NCBI GenBank assembly: GCA_937920235.1
Contig: CALGUK010000033.1
Span: 124,001-188,000 of the forward strand
Direction: 5' to 3'
Source: an uncultured Clostridia bacterium
GTDB lineage: Bacteria > Bacillota > Clostridia > Oscillospirales > Acutalibacteraceae
Length of the DNA: 64,000 nucleotides
Part shown: positions 1 to 8,091 of the stretch, in pieces
Numbering within the stretch: position 1 is the stretch's first letter
Layout: every line of letters starts with the position of its first letter
The notes under the pieces: generated by a model
Seen by the model: only the letters and a program-made list of their open reading frames with translations
Database searches by the model: none
Told to the model about the DNA's origin: nothing
Translations under genes and position numbers: made by a program

Positions 1-1
1 A

Positions 2-445
2 AATAAATCTCATTTCACACTCTGGGCTATGATGTCAGCTCCTTTAATTCTCGGAAACGATATCAGAGAATTTGTTAAACCCGACGGCACGGTTGATGAA
101 AATAATAAGGTGCTGAAAATACTTACAGAAAAGGATATCATCGCTATTGATCAGGACAAACTAGGAATTCAATGCAAACGCATTAAAGCAGGCCTTAAGG
201 ATATTTTGGTTAAACCTCTTGATAATAACGAGGTTGCTGTATGCTTCTTCAACAAAACAAGTTCCGATTCTGAAATTTCCTGCATGATGTCAGATATTCA
301 TAATGTGACAACTGTCGCATTACCTGTGTCAGAATCCTATAAATGTGTTGAACTCTGGGATAAGACAGAATGTATCGTAACAGATAAGCTGTCAACCACT
401 GTGAGACCTCATGGTGTCAAAATTTTCAGGATTTCATCACTTTAA
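2..445 (+). CDS. Alpha-galactosidase, GH27-type, C-terminal part (cut by window edge)
   Basis: The reading frame is open from base 2, so the gene begins outside the window and only about 147 C-terminal codons are seen. The first residues read THFT-like then LWAMMSAPLILGND, the hallmark end of the catalytic (beta/alpha)8 barrel of GH27 alpha-galactosidases, where the family has a W-x-MM-xAPL-x-x-GNDLR pattern. The rest fits the C-terminal beta-sandwich domain, with a KPL-DNNEVAVCFFN stretch typical of it. GH27 enzymes release terminal alpha-1,6-galactose from melibiose, raffinose-type sugars and galactomannan. Whether the enzyme is secreted cannot be judged without the N-terminus. Its end overlaps the convergent membrane-protein gene by 20 bases. 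Confidence 0.85.
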   Translation, partial: NKSHFTLWAMMSAPLILGNDIREFVKPDGTVDENNKVLKILTEKDIIAIDQDKLGIQCKRIKAGLKDILVKPLDNNEVAVCFFNKTSSDSEISCMMSDIHNVTTVALPVSESYKCVELWDKTECIVTDKLSTTVRPHGVKIFRISSL

Positions 446-827
446 TTCTAAATATTTTATTGAGCATTGAAAAGAATAATATCATAACCAAAGCGATTAC
501 AAACCAACATATCGAAAATCTTAGTGATATTATTCCCATTATGTTTGCAGGTGTGTTGGTGTAATCCCATACTCCGAATGAAAAGAGTTTATTCACTATA
601 AGCCCTACCGTGAACTCCAATGTTGTTATTACACCGCATCCCGCAAGCGCTTTTATGATAATCGGGGTATCGGAAAATGCTGAATAAATCATATATATTA
701 TGAGTAGTGCCGAACCACCGGTAATTACCATTGACCAATGCGTGAAGCCTCTGAAAACAGATTCAAGAAAACCGTATCCCAATCCTCCGAACAGGAAAAT
801 CATTAAGTATTTTTCTGAATTTTTCAA
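426..827 (-). CDS. Small four-helix membrane protein, PF06541-like (putative ABC transporter CmpB-type)
   Basis: 133 residues with four predicted membrane segments (about residues 8-27, 34-52, 60-82, 100-125). The pattern E-x-x-x-G, then VWDYTNTPANIMGIISLRFSICWF, split here as VWDYT...NIMGIISL...CWF, matches the uncharacterised family PF06541, named putative ABC-transporter type IV without proven transport function. The start is a TTG with a good ribosome site (AGGGTGA, six bases upstream); an internal ATG at residue 9 is the alternative. It is single, leftward, and convergent with the alpha-galactosidase gene. I infer an integral membrane role only; no substrate can be assigned. Confidence 0.65.
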   Translation of the reverse strand: MKNSEKYLMIFLFGGLGYGFLESVFRGFTHWSMVITGGSALLIIYMIYSAFSDTPIIIKALAGCGVITTLEFTVGLIVNKLFSFGVWDYTNTPANIMGIISLRFSICWFVIALVMILFFSMLNKIFRIKVMKS

Positions 828-909
828 TATAAATCACCCTGAAATACTATTCCCTGAAAACATCTTTATATTTCAGTAATTATTGTCAGGTTTTAATAAA
901 GGTGATAAA

Positions 910-2892
910 ATGAACGATTTTGAACAGAAACAAACAAGAGCTGAGCAATTAAGAAACGAGCTTAATCATCACATATATCGTTACTATGTGGAGAATGAGA
1001 ATGATATCTCTGACTATGAGTACGATATGCTTATGCGCGAGCTTGATGCAATCGAAAAAAAATATCCGGAGCTTTTAACAGCTGATTCGCCAACTCACCG
1101 AGTAGGCGGCCGGGCTGACAGCCTTTTTGAAAAGGTAATCCATACCGTTAAAATGGAAAGTCTGCAGGATGCTTTTTCTCACGATGAGGTTCGAGACTTT
1201 AACAGAAGAGTAAAAGATACTTTCCCGAATGCGGAGTATGTTGTCGAGCCTAAAATTGACGGTCTTTCTGTTTCACTTGAGTATACAAACGGAGTGTTTA
1301 CCCGTGGCTCAACTCGTGGCGACGGTGTTGAGGGAGAGGATATTACCGCCAATCTCCGTACAGTTAAATCAATTCCTTTAAGACTAAAAAAGGACATTCC
1401 ATTTATTGAAGTCCGCGGTGAAGTGTATATGCCGCGTGAGGTGTTTCTTAAGATTGTTGAAAAACAGGAGCTTAACGGTGAAAAGCCGTTCAAAAATCCG
1501 AGAAATGCTGCGGCAGGCAGTTTGAGACAAAAAAATCCGAAAATAACTGCTGAACGAAATCTTGATATTTTTGTTTTTAACATTCAACAGATTGAAGGTA
1601 TTGAAATTAAAGGGCATTTTAACTCCATTATGTTTCTTAAGGAGTTAGGATTTAAGACAATTCCGTTTTTCAATAAGTTTAATAATATTGACGATACATT
1701 AAATGAGATTGAGCGTATCGGCGAAATTCGTTATACTTTGCCTTTTGATATTGACGGAGCAGTTATTAAAACCGATGATTTTGCTATGCGTGAAGTGATC
1801 GGCAGTACGGCAAAGTTTCCAAAATGGGCATTGGCGTATAAATATCCGCCGGAAGAAAAGGAAACACGACTTGTTGATGTTGAAATCAATGTTGGCAGAA
1901 CGGGTGTATTAACCCCGACGGCAGTTTTTGAACCCGTGCTTGTTGCAGGCTCAACGGTAAGTCGTGCAACACTTCATAACGAGGATTTTATCAGGGAAAA
2001 AGATATCAGAATAGGTGATACTGTTAAAATCAGAAAAGCGGGAGATATCATTCCCGAGGTTCTGTGTGTGGTAGAGCATTCCGAAAATTCAATGCCGTAT
2101 AAAATGCCTGACTTTTGTCCTTCATGTAATTCTCCTGTGCATCGTGAAGTTGGCGAAGCAGCAATCCGTTGCGATAATCCCGATTGTCCCGCCCAGCTTT
2201 TGCGTGTTCTTATTCATTTCTGTTCCCGTGATGCAATGGACATTGAAGGCCTCGGTGATGCCGTTCTTGAAACATTGCTCAATGAGGGAATAATTAACAA
2301 AATTGCAGATATTTACCGTATTAATTATGACAGAATTTCAGAGCTTGAGGGTATGGGCAAAAAGAGTGCCGATAATATGCGTAATGCTGTTGAAAAATCA
2401 AAGCAGAATGACTTGTCAAAGCTTGTTTTTGCATTCGGTATCCGCCATATAGGTCAAAAAGCCTCGAAATTACTTTCAGACCACTTTTTATCACTTGATA
2501 ACATAATTTCAGCATCAAAAGAAGATATACTTTTTATTGAGGGCTTTGGCGAAATTATGGCTGATTCGGTTGTAGATTTCTTCTCACTCCCGCAAACAAA
2601 ACAAATGGTTGAAGAGCTTAAAAGCTTTGGTCTTAATATGGAAAGTCAGCGAGAAATCAAAGACAATCGATTTGAGGGTATGACCTTTGTGCTTACCGGA
2701 ACTCTTTCAACTTATGGCAGAAAAGAAGCTCAAGAAATTATTGAGTCTTACGGTGGTAAAGCATCTTCATCTGTATCAAAGAAAACAACTTATGTTTTAG
2801 CAGGTGAGGCAGCAGGCTCAAAACTTCAAAAAGCTACAGATTTAGGTATAACAATAATCAACGAAGAACAATTCGCTGAAATGATAAAATAA
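910..2892 (+). CDS. ligA: NAD-dependent DNA ligase LigA
   Basis: 660 residues, the usual LigA length. Domains in order: Ia helical NAD-binding region with the YYxxx-ISDYEYD signature (residues about 20-40), nucleotidyltransferase domain with KIDG whose Lys115 should be adenylated, OB fold, four-cysteine zinc finger (CPSC...CDNPDC), helix-hairpin-helix repeats, and a C-terminal BRCT domain (FVLTGTLSTYGRKEA...). The enzyme seals nicks in DNA during replication and repair using NAD+. The ATG at 910 is chosen because a GGTGA ribosome site lies just upstream; the in-frame TTG at 883 has none. The gene stands alone between a convergent neighbour and the hairpin repeats. Confidence 0.97.
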   Translation: MNDFEQKQTRAEQLRNELNHHIYRYYVENENDISDYEYDMLMRELDAIEKKYPELLTADSPTHRVGGRADSLFEKVIHTVKMESLQDAFSHDEVRDFNRRVKDTFPNAEYVVEPKIDGLSVSLEYTNGVFTRGSTRGDGVEGEDITANLRTVKSIPLRLKKDIPFIEVRGEVYMPREVFLKIVEKQELNGEKPFKNPRNAAAGSLRQKNPKITAERNLDIFVFNIQQIEGIEIKGHFNSIMFLKELGFKTIPFFNKFNNIDDTLNEIERIGEIRYTLPFDIDGAVIKTDDFAMREVIGSTAKFPKWALAYKYPPEEKETRLVDVEINVGRTGVLTPTAVFEPVLVAGSTVSRATLHNEDFIREKDIRIGDTVKIRKAGDIIPEVLCVVEHSENSMPYKMPDFCPSCNSPVHREVGEAAIRCDNPDCPAQLLRVLIHFCSRDAMDIEGLGDAVLETLLNEGIINKIADIYRINYDRISELEGMGKKSADNMRNAVEKSKQNDLSKLVFAFGIRHIGQKASKLLSDHFLSLDNIISASKEDILFIEGFGEIMADSVVDFFSLPQTKQMVEELKSFGLNMESQREIKDNRFEGMTFVLTGTLSTYGRKEAQEIIESYGGKASSSVSKKTTYVLAGEAAGSKLQKATDLGITIINEEQFAEMIK

Positions 2893-2928
2893 CTTAAATT
2901 TATGTATTATATTCTGAGCTGACCGATC

Positions 2929-3036
2929 GCGTAGTGACAGGCTTCCATGCCTGCAAACTCACCAAATGCGTAGTGGCAGGCCTCCGCGCCTGCAAAAACA
3001 CCAAATGCGTAGTGGCAGGCTTCCACGCCTGCAAAA
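2929..3036 (+). repeat. Three tandem 39-bp GC-rich hairpin repeats
   Basis: Units begin at 2929, 2968 and 3007, exactly 39 bases apart. Each holds GCGTAGTGRCAGGC, a variable YTCCRYGCCTGCAAA part and a CACCAAAT-type spacer. GCAGGC and GCCTGC form a stem around a six-base loop, and in copy 2 the changes C/G in the loop region keep the symmetry. The unit length is a multiple of three, so a 64-codon open frame crosses the array, but it has no ribosome site and is not a gene. The array is much more GC-rich than its surroundings. It sits between ligA and the LRR protein gene. Confidence 0.85.
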
Positions 3037-3114
3037 CATTTCTTTCCCTCAAGGAGAAAGCTTATATTCGAGCAAAGATACTCAAAAAATATATTTCATT
3101 TGGAGGAATAAAAA

Positions 3115-4113
3115 ATGAAAGGCATTAATATGTTTTTATCCGTTATAATGGCGATTATGATATTAGTGTCAATAGTACCGATAACTGCATCCGCCGCCAC
3201 ATCGGGCACTTGCGGAGAAAACCTTACATGGACTTTCAATTCTAAGGATGGAACTCTGTCATTAACCGGACATGGAAGTATGAATAAATATGTTCAGAGT
3301 GAAATTCCGTGGAGCAATATTCTGAATGAAATCAAATCTATCAGAATTGAGGAGGGCGTAACGGATATTTCTGACGATGCTTTTAATAACTGTACTTTTC
3401 TTGAAACGGTATTTTTTCCTGCTTCACTTAAATCAATAGGTTATTTTGCATTTATGAATTGTAACAGCATTAAGGAAATAATAATACCCGATAATGTTGA
3501 ATACATCGGATCCCATGCTTTTGCATCCTGTGATTCTCTTAGGAGAGTTGTGATTGGTAATGCTGTTTCTGAAATAATGCGATGTACTTTTGAGGGATGT
3601 GAACAGTTAGAGAAAGTTTCACTTCCAAAAAGCTTGATAAGAATTGATGATTCGGCTTTTTATCGTTGTCTCAGCTTGAAAGAGGTTTTATTTGACGGAG
3701 ATAATGATGAGTGGAATAAAATTCAAATTGGTATGTTTAATGATTCCTTAATGAGTGCTAAGCTGATTTACTTGAGTAATATTAAAATTATCATTTCAGA
3801 GCCTTCGGTTAAGCAGATACGGTATAAAGACGGCATCATCTTACATAGTGATATTTTAGGAGAGTATCCGACGGGATCGTATATTATTTGGAGTTCCGAT
3901 AATAAAAACTTTAAAGAAAGTATAACAGAGGAATCTTTGCTTATTATTGCAGCAAGTAATGGAAAAACAGTTTTTACGGTTACATTAATTGATGAATACG
4001 GCAATGAATTGGCTCAAGACAGCGTTGAGATGTATTCCAAAGCCGGCTTTTTCGATAAAATCGGCGGTTTCTTCCGTTCACTCTTCGGCACAACAAAAAT
4101 TTACAAAAACTAA
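3115..4113 (+). CDS. Secreted BspA-type leucine-rich-repeat protein
   Basis: 332 residues with a Sec signal peptide (residues 1-27, cleavage after ASA). Residues about 30-60 carry the GTCGENLTWTF...DGTLSLTGHGSM motif that often precedes LRR_5 (BspA/TpLRR) repeats in Clostridia. Repeats of about 23 residues follow (AFNNCTFLETVFFPASLKSIG and similar) up to residue 190. A beta-rich region and a C-terminal FFDKIGGFFRSLFG hydrophobic tail follow; such tails are common on surface proteins of this bacterial group. The ribosome site TTGGAGGA precedes the ATG. It likely acts at the cell surface in binding; the ligand is unknown. It is monocistronic and ends at a strong hairpin. Confidence 0.8.
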   Translation: MKGINMFLSVIMAIMILVSIVPITASAATSGTCGENLTWTFNSKDGTLSLTGHGSMNKYVQSEIPWSNILNEIKSIRIEEGVTDISDDAFNNCTFLETVFFPASLKSIGYFAFMNCNSIKEIIIPDNVEYIGSHAFASCDSLRRVVIGNAVSEIMRCTFEGCEQLEKVSLPKSLIRIDDSAFYRCLSLKEVLFDGDNDEWNKIQIGMFNDSLMSAKLIYLSNIKIIISEPSVKQIRYKDGIILHSDILGEYPTGSYIIWSSDNKNFKESITEESLLIIAASNGKTVFTVTLIDEYGNELAQDSVEMYSKAGFFDKIGGFFRSLFGTTKIYKN

Positions 4114-4127
4114 ATAAAATGACTAAA

Positions 4128-4153
4128 GGACGGTTCGAATTTTCAAACCGTCC
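4128..4153. terminator. Bidirectional hairpin between convergent genes
   Basis: GGACGGTT (4128-4135) pairs with AACCGTCC (4146-4153), and the flanking AAA/TTT lengthen the stem. It lies between the stops of the LRR protein gene and the pseudouridine synthase gene and could serve both. Confidence 0.8.
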
Positions 4154-4160
4154 CTTTATC

Positions 4161-5123
4161 TTATAATCCCTTATTATAAAATTCGTTCTTAAACCAAACA
4201 TCATCTACTTCAAAGGTTTTATGGTTAAGATATTCAAGTATCCCTGCATCTGTTGTAAACTCAAACACAAGCTTATATGAATATAAAAACTGTTTTTTAT
4301 ATCCGTATTTCTTGTTTTGAGCATTAGTACCGTATTTTCCGTCACCTAATAGCGGATGACCGATTGACGCAAAATGTGCTCTGATCTGGTGAGTGCGTCC
4401 TGTCAGCAATTCAACTTCAACAAGAGATAAATCTCCGTCAATATCTAATACATTGTATTTAGTACGGATTTCTTTTGAATCCTTTATTTCATTTTTGTAA
4501 ACAGTAACCTTGTTTTTATTTTCATCCTTAACAAGGTATCCCTCAAGAAGTCCGCTCTTTTTCTTAATTTCGCCGTGAACTATGCAAAGATAAAATTTGT
4601 GTAACTCACGGTCTTTCATTTTTTGATTAAGAATACGGAGCGTTTCGGCATTTTTAGCAGCTATAACGATACCGCCTGTATTGCGGTCAATTCTGTTCAC
4701 AAGTGACGGCACAAATGAAGCCTCGTCCTCCGGCTTGTATTCACCTTTTTCATAAAGATAACGCTTGATTCGACCGATTAACGTGTCAATGTATTCATTG
4801 TCGTCAGGGTGTGAGAGTACACCAACCTTTTTGTCACAAAGAATGATATTTTCGTCCTCATAGATAATGTTCAGATTTTTAGATGCTTTGAGAAAGTCAT
4901 GTTTTTCGGGTGCTTTTTCAAAAAACTCATCATTTATATACATATCAACAACATCACCGGGATTGAGACGAGTTGAAATTTCAGCACGCTTACCGTTTAC
5001 CTTAATTCGTTTTATCCTTATATACTTATACATAAGTGTTTTGGGAAGCAATGGGACGGATTTTGTTATAAACTTGTCAAGACGTTGGTCGGCATCATTT
5101 TTATTGATTGTAAAGCTCTTCAT
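4161..5123 (-). CDS. RluA/RluD-family ribosomal pseudouridine synthase
   Basis: 320 residues. An N-terminal S4 RNA-binding domain (about residues 10-65, with DQRLDKFI and RIKVNGKRA) is followed by the pseudouridine synthase domain. The catalytic aspartate is in the LVNRIDRNTGGIV motif (family HRLDxxTSG), and the GRTHQIRAHFASIGHPLLGD motif is the conserved RluA-family block. It isomerises uridines to pseudouridine in 23S rRNA, but the exact site cannot be told from sequence. The gene is single and convergent with the LRR gene. Divergent to it is a small membrane protein gene. Confidence 0.93.
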   Translation of the reverse strand: MKSFTINKNDADQRLDKFITKSVPLLPKTLMYKYIRIKRIKVNGKRAEISTRLNPGDVVDMYINDEFFEKAPEKHDFLKASKNLNIIYEDENIILCDKKVGVLSHPDDNEYIDTLIGRIKRYLYEKGEYKPEDEASFVPSLVNRIDRNTGGIVIAAKNAETLRILNQKMKDRELHKFYLCIVHGEIKKKSGLLEGYLVKDENKNKVTVYKNEIKDSKEIRTKYNVLDIDGDLSLVEVELLTGRTHQIRAHFASIGHPLLGDGKYGTNAQNKKYGYKKQFLYSYKLVFEFTTDAGILEYLNHKTFEVDDVWFKNEFYNKGL

Positions 5124-5225
5124 TTTTGCACCTCAAATCAGTTTCAATTAAATATATCACAACTTAAATTGCTTTTCAACTTGAAAGTTGCAATATTATG
5201 TTATAAAATAATGACGGTGATTAAA

Positions 5226-5750
5226 ATGAATATTAACAAAATACATTATAAGCAGCTTGATGATGTCAAAAAAATATATTTTAATATGTCATCACTTGAA
5301 CTGCGTGAATTCCTTAATAAAAAGTTTAAAGCACCTACGGCTGAAGACGATATGACAGGAATATTCGGAAAATACTATAAAGGTGAGAAAATTTATAAGG
5401 TAAAATATATTTATACAAGAAACAATCAGTTACAGCCTCAAACTTATGACAGATATTATTATCTTCTTGATATCGGTGAAGACGAAAACGGAACATTTAT
5501 TGAGTATGTAATGGTTTTTGATAAGCTTTATGACCCTGTAATCCGACTTGTATATATTCTTGCGGTCTGTGCTGTCCTTGCATATCTTTATTATATTTGG
5601 TCAAATAATGCAATGAGTACGATTTCTGCATCTGTCCTGGCTGTATTTATATCATTATCTGTATTATTTGTTTTCAAAAAGGTAAAAGAAACTGCACTTG
5701 AATGTTCAAAAGCAGAATCATTATTGCTCTCACTTTTAAATGAAGAATGA
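5226..5750 (+). CDS. Hypothetical protein with two C-terminal membrane segments
   Basis: 174 residues from the ATG at 5226, which has a GGTGA site six bases upstream; an ATG at 5211 and longer upstream frames are less likely. The first 90 residues are hydrophilic with Tyr-rich beta-like stretches (YIYTRNNQLQPQTYDRYYYL). Two hydrophobic helices follow (about residues 101-123 and 126-145), then a short charged tail. I recognise no family. The likely topology is a cytoplasmic N-terminal domain anchored by a helical hairpin. It lies just upstream of the promoter of the amino acid importer operon but has its own start region. Confidence 0.55.
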   Translation: MNINKIHYKQLDDVKKIYFNMSSLELREFLNKKFKAPTAEDDMTGIFGKYYKGEKIYKVKYIYTRNNQLQPQTYDRYYYLLDIGEDENGTFIEYVMVFDKLYDPVIRLVYILAVCAVLAYLYYIWSNNAMSTISASVLAVFISLSVLFVFKKVKETALECSKAESLLLSLLNEE

Positions 5751-5752
5751 TA

Positions 5753-5781
5753 TTGACAAAAATGTAGTTATATAGTATTAT
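5753..5781 (+). promoter_or_regulatory. Sigma-A promoter of the amino acid importer operon
   Basis: TTGACA (5753-5758), 17-base spacer, TATTAT (5776-5781), about 45 bases before the start of the binding-protein gene. Confidence 0.75.
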
Positions 5782-5824
5782 ATTAGCAAGTTAACACTTT
5801 ACTACACTAAAAGGAGATGCTTTT

Positions 5825-6622
5825 ATGAAAATGAAAAAAATTCTTGCTGTTGTAATGGCTGCACTTATGGTTGTTCTCACATTTGCTGCTTGCGGCGGTC
5901 AGGATGCTAAGGTTGTTGTTGCTGAAGCAGGTTCAGCAGGTGAAACTGTTATGAACAAGGATGCATATTTTACCGATTATACAAAAACACCTGTTGACTC
6001 ACAGTCAAAATGTCTTACAGAGGTTAAGGCAGGAACTGCTGATGCGGCTGTTATTGACTATGTTATGTCAATCGGTTCAATCGGTGAGGGAACAGACTTT
6101 GCCGATCTGAAGGTTGTTGAAGATGTTTCTTTTGCACCTGAAGAATACGGTATTGCATTCAGAAAGGGCTCCGATGCCGTTAATTATGTTAACAAGGCAA
6201 TCAGAGAACTTAAGGCTGACGGAACACTTGAAGAAATCGCAAAGAAATACAAGCTTCAGGATCTTCTTCTCGGTGATGGTTCATACGAAGAGATTAAGGC
6301 TGAAGAATCTGATTGGGAATACATAAAGGATAAGGGCGAGCTTGTTGTCGGTATCACTCTTTTTGCTCCTATGAACTATAATGATGAAAACAGCGAACTT
6401 ACAGGTTTTGAAACAGAATTCGCAAAGGCAGTTGCCGCAAAACTCGGTATTGAGATTAAGTTCCAGGTTATCGAATGGAATTCAAAAGAAACAGAACTTG
6501 CATCAAAGAATATCGATTGCATCTGGAACGGTATGACAATTGATGATGATAGAAAAGAAAAGATGCAGATATCAATTCCTTATATGGAAAATAAACAGGT
6601 CGTTGTTGTTAAAGCAGACTGA
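5825..6622 (+). CDS. Polar amino acid ABC importer, family 3 binding lipoprotein with permuted domain order
   Basis: 265 residues. A signal peptide ends in a lipobox (TFAAC, Cys23). The segments of a family 3 solute-binding protein are all present but in circularly permuted order. Residues 29-105 match the second lobe (KVVVAEAGSAGE, then LTEVKAGTADAAVIDY). Residues 106-145 match the usual C-terminal part (EEYGIAFRKGSDAVNYVNKAI...). After a 20-residue linker, residues 170-265 match the usual N-terminal lobe (GELVVGI..FAPMNY, GFETEFAKAVAAKLG, ECIWNGMT-like DCIWNGMTIDDDRKEKM, VVVVKAD), and the protein ends there. Permease and ATPase genes follow at once, so it should deliver a polar amino acid to them. 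The frame is unbroken. Confidence 0.85.
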   Translation: MKMKKILAVVMAALMVVLTFAACGGQDAKVVVAEAGSAGETVMNKDAYFTDYTKTPVDSQSKCLTEVKAGTADAAVIDYVMSIGSIGEGTDFADLKVVEDVSFAPEEYGIAFRKGSDAVNYVNKAIRELKADGTLEEIAKKYKLQDLLLGDGSYEEIKAEESDWEYIKDKGELVVGITLFAPMNYNDENSELTGFETEFAKAVAAKLGIEIKFQVIEWNSKETELASKNIDCIWNGMTIDDDRKEKMQISIPYMENKQVVVVKAD

Positions 6623-6639
6623 TTTTAGGAGTTAATTTA

Positions 6640-7284
6640 ATGTCTTTTTCACAGGTCAGCCTTGATTTATTAGAAGGCTTTGCGCAGAATTGTTACCTGT
6701 TTGGTGCAACTTTGCTTTTATCATTACCCTTGGGACTGATTATCTCAATGGGTTCAATGTCAAAATTTAAAGTCATTAAATTTATAACAAAAGCTTTTGT
6801 CTGGGTCATCAGAGGTACGCCTCTGATGCTCCAGCTTTTTGTGGTTTTTTATGTTCCCGGACTTTTATTTAATACACCGATGAAGTCAAGAATGACTGCA
6901 GCGTTAATTGCTTTTGTTATAAATTATTCAGCATATTTTTCGGAAATATATAGAGGCGGTATCGAATCGATTCCCAAGGGACAGTATGAAGCAGGCCAGG
7001 TTCTCGGAATGACAAAATCTCAGATTTTCTTCAAAGTCGTTCTTATGCAGGTTGTTAAGCGCATAATTCCTCCAATGAGTAACGAAATTATAACTCTTGT
7101 CAAGGATACATCACTTGCCAGAGTTATTGCCGTATCCGAAATTCTGATGCACGCTACGGAATTTTCTAGCAAGGGACTTATCTGGCCGTTGTTCTATACA
7201 GCCGTATTCTTCCTTGCATTCTGTGGCGGTCTCACATTGCTGTTTAACTATATTGAAAAGAAATTTGATTATTACCGGAGTTAA
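6640..7284 (+). CDS. Amino acid ABC transporter permease (HisM/GlnP type)
   Basis: 214 residues with five or so membrane helices. The start VIRGTPLMLQLFVVFYVPG and the EAA-loop motif EAGQVLGMTKSQIF...V are standard for polar amino acid permeases, as is KDTSLARVI further on. It forms the membrane channel that takes substrate from the neighbouring binding lipoprotein. The gene starts 17 bases after that gene and ends 2 bases before the ATPase gene, a tight operon. The specific amino acid is not readable from the sequence. Confidence 0.93.
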   Translation: MSFSQVSLDLLEGFAQNCYLFGATLLLSLPLGLIISMGSMSKFKVIKFITKAFVWVIRGTPLMLQLFVVFYVPGLLFNTPMKSRMTAALIAFVINYSAYFSEIYRGGIESIPKGQYEAGQVLGMTKSQIFFKVVLMQVVKRIIPPMSNEIITLVKDTSLARVIAVSEILMHATEFSSKGLIWPLFYTAVFFLAFCGGLTLLFNYIEKKFDYYRS

Positions 7285-7286
7285 CT

Positions 7287-8060
7287 ATGTCTATATTAAA
7301 AGTAGAAAATATTAAGAAAAGCTTCGGTAACACCGAAGTATTAAAGGATATTTCTTTTTCTCTTGAAAAAGGTGAAGTCTTGTCAATTATCGGTTCGTCG
7401 GGAAGCGGAAAAACAACTCTTCTTCGTTGTCTTAATTTCCTTGAATTTGCTGAAAACGGTAAGGTTTATGTAAATGATGAGTTGCTTGTTGACTTCTCGG
7501 GAAATGAGCATTTTAACGACAATGTTTTAAGACAAAAAAGATTGAATTTTGGTCTTGTATTTCAGTCTTTCAATCTTTTCCCTCAATATAATATTTTAAA
7601 AAATCTTACTCTTGCGGTTCAGCTTCTTGAAAATGTCAAAAAGAAGGATAAGGAAAAAATCAAAGAAATTGATGATAAAGCTGTTGAGCTTCTCAAAAGA
7701 GTAGGTCTGGAAGATAAAATGAACGCATATCCTTGCGAGCTTTCCGGAGGTCAGCAGCAGCGAGTCGCTATTGCAAGAGCTTTGATGTTGTCTCCGACTA
7801 TTTTGTGCTTTGACGAACCGACAAGTGCTCTTGATCCTGAACTTACAGGTGAGGTGTTGCGCGTTATCCGTGAGCTTCGTGACGGAAATACAACGATGAT
7901 TATTGTTACACATGAAATGACTTTTGCAAAAAATGTTTCCGATAAGGTTATTTTTATGGCTGACGGTATCATTGAGGAAACCGGCACTCCGCAGGAGATT
8001 TTTGAAAATCCGCAGAGTCAAAGATTAAAAGATTTTTTAAGTTCATCGCTTAAGGAATAA
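7287..8060 (+). CDS. Amino acid ABC transporter ATPase (GlnQ type)
   Basis: 257 residues with Walker A GSSGSGKTT, Q-loop FQSFNLFPQYN, signature LSGGQQQR, Walker B ILCFDEPTSALDPE and switch histidine VTHEM. The FxxFNLFP and DPELTGEVL forms are typical of polar amino acid importers. A short insertion around residues 68-75 (VDFSGNEHFNDN) is a usual loop variant. It is the last gene of the three-gene importer operon and hydrolyses ATP to drive uptake. The next gene starts 31 bases on with its own ribosome site and may be cotranscribed, as I see no terminator between them. Confidence 0.95.
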   Translation: MSILKVENIKKSFGNTEVLKDISFSLEKGEVLSIIGSSGSGKTTLLRCLNFLEFAENGKVYVNDELLVDFSGNEHFNDNVLRQKRLNFGLVFQSFNLFPQYNILKNLTLAVQLLENVKKKDKEKIKEIDDKAVELLKRVGLEDKMNAYPCELSGGQQQRVAIARALMLSPTILCFDEPTSALDPELTGEVLRVIRELRDGNTTMIIVTHEMTFAKNVSDKVIFMADGIIEETGTPQEIFENPQSQRLKDFLSSSLKE

Positions 8061-8091
8061 ATGTACTTATATCTTCGATTTGGTGATTTAT

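Noticed and set aside
2929..3036. CRISPR array
   Set aside because: Three units with nearly identical 'spacers' and an internal hairpin; no cas genes in the window.
2934..3128. 64-codon frame through the 39-bp repeats
   Set aside because: No ribosome site; it exists only because the repeat unit is 39 bases long and lacks stops. The following LRR gene has its own strong start.
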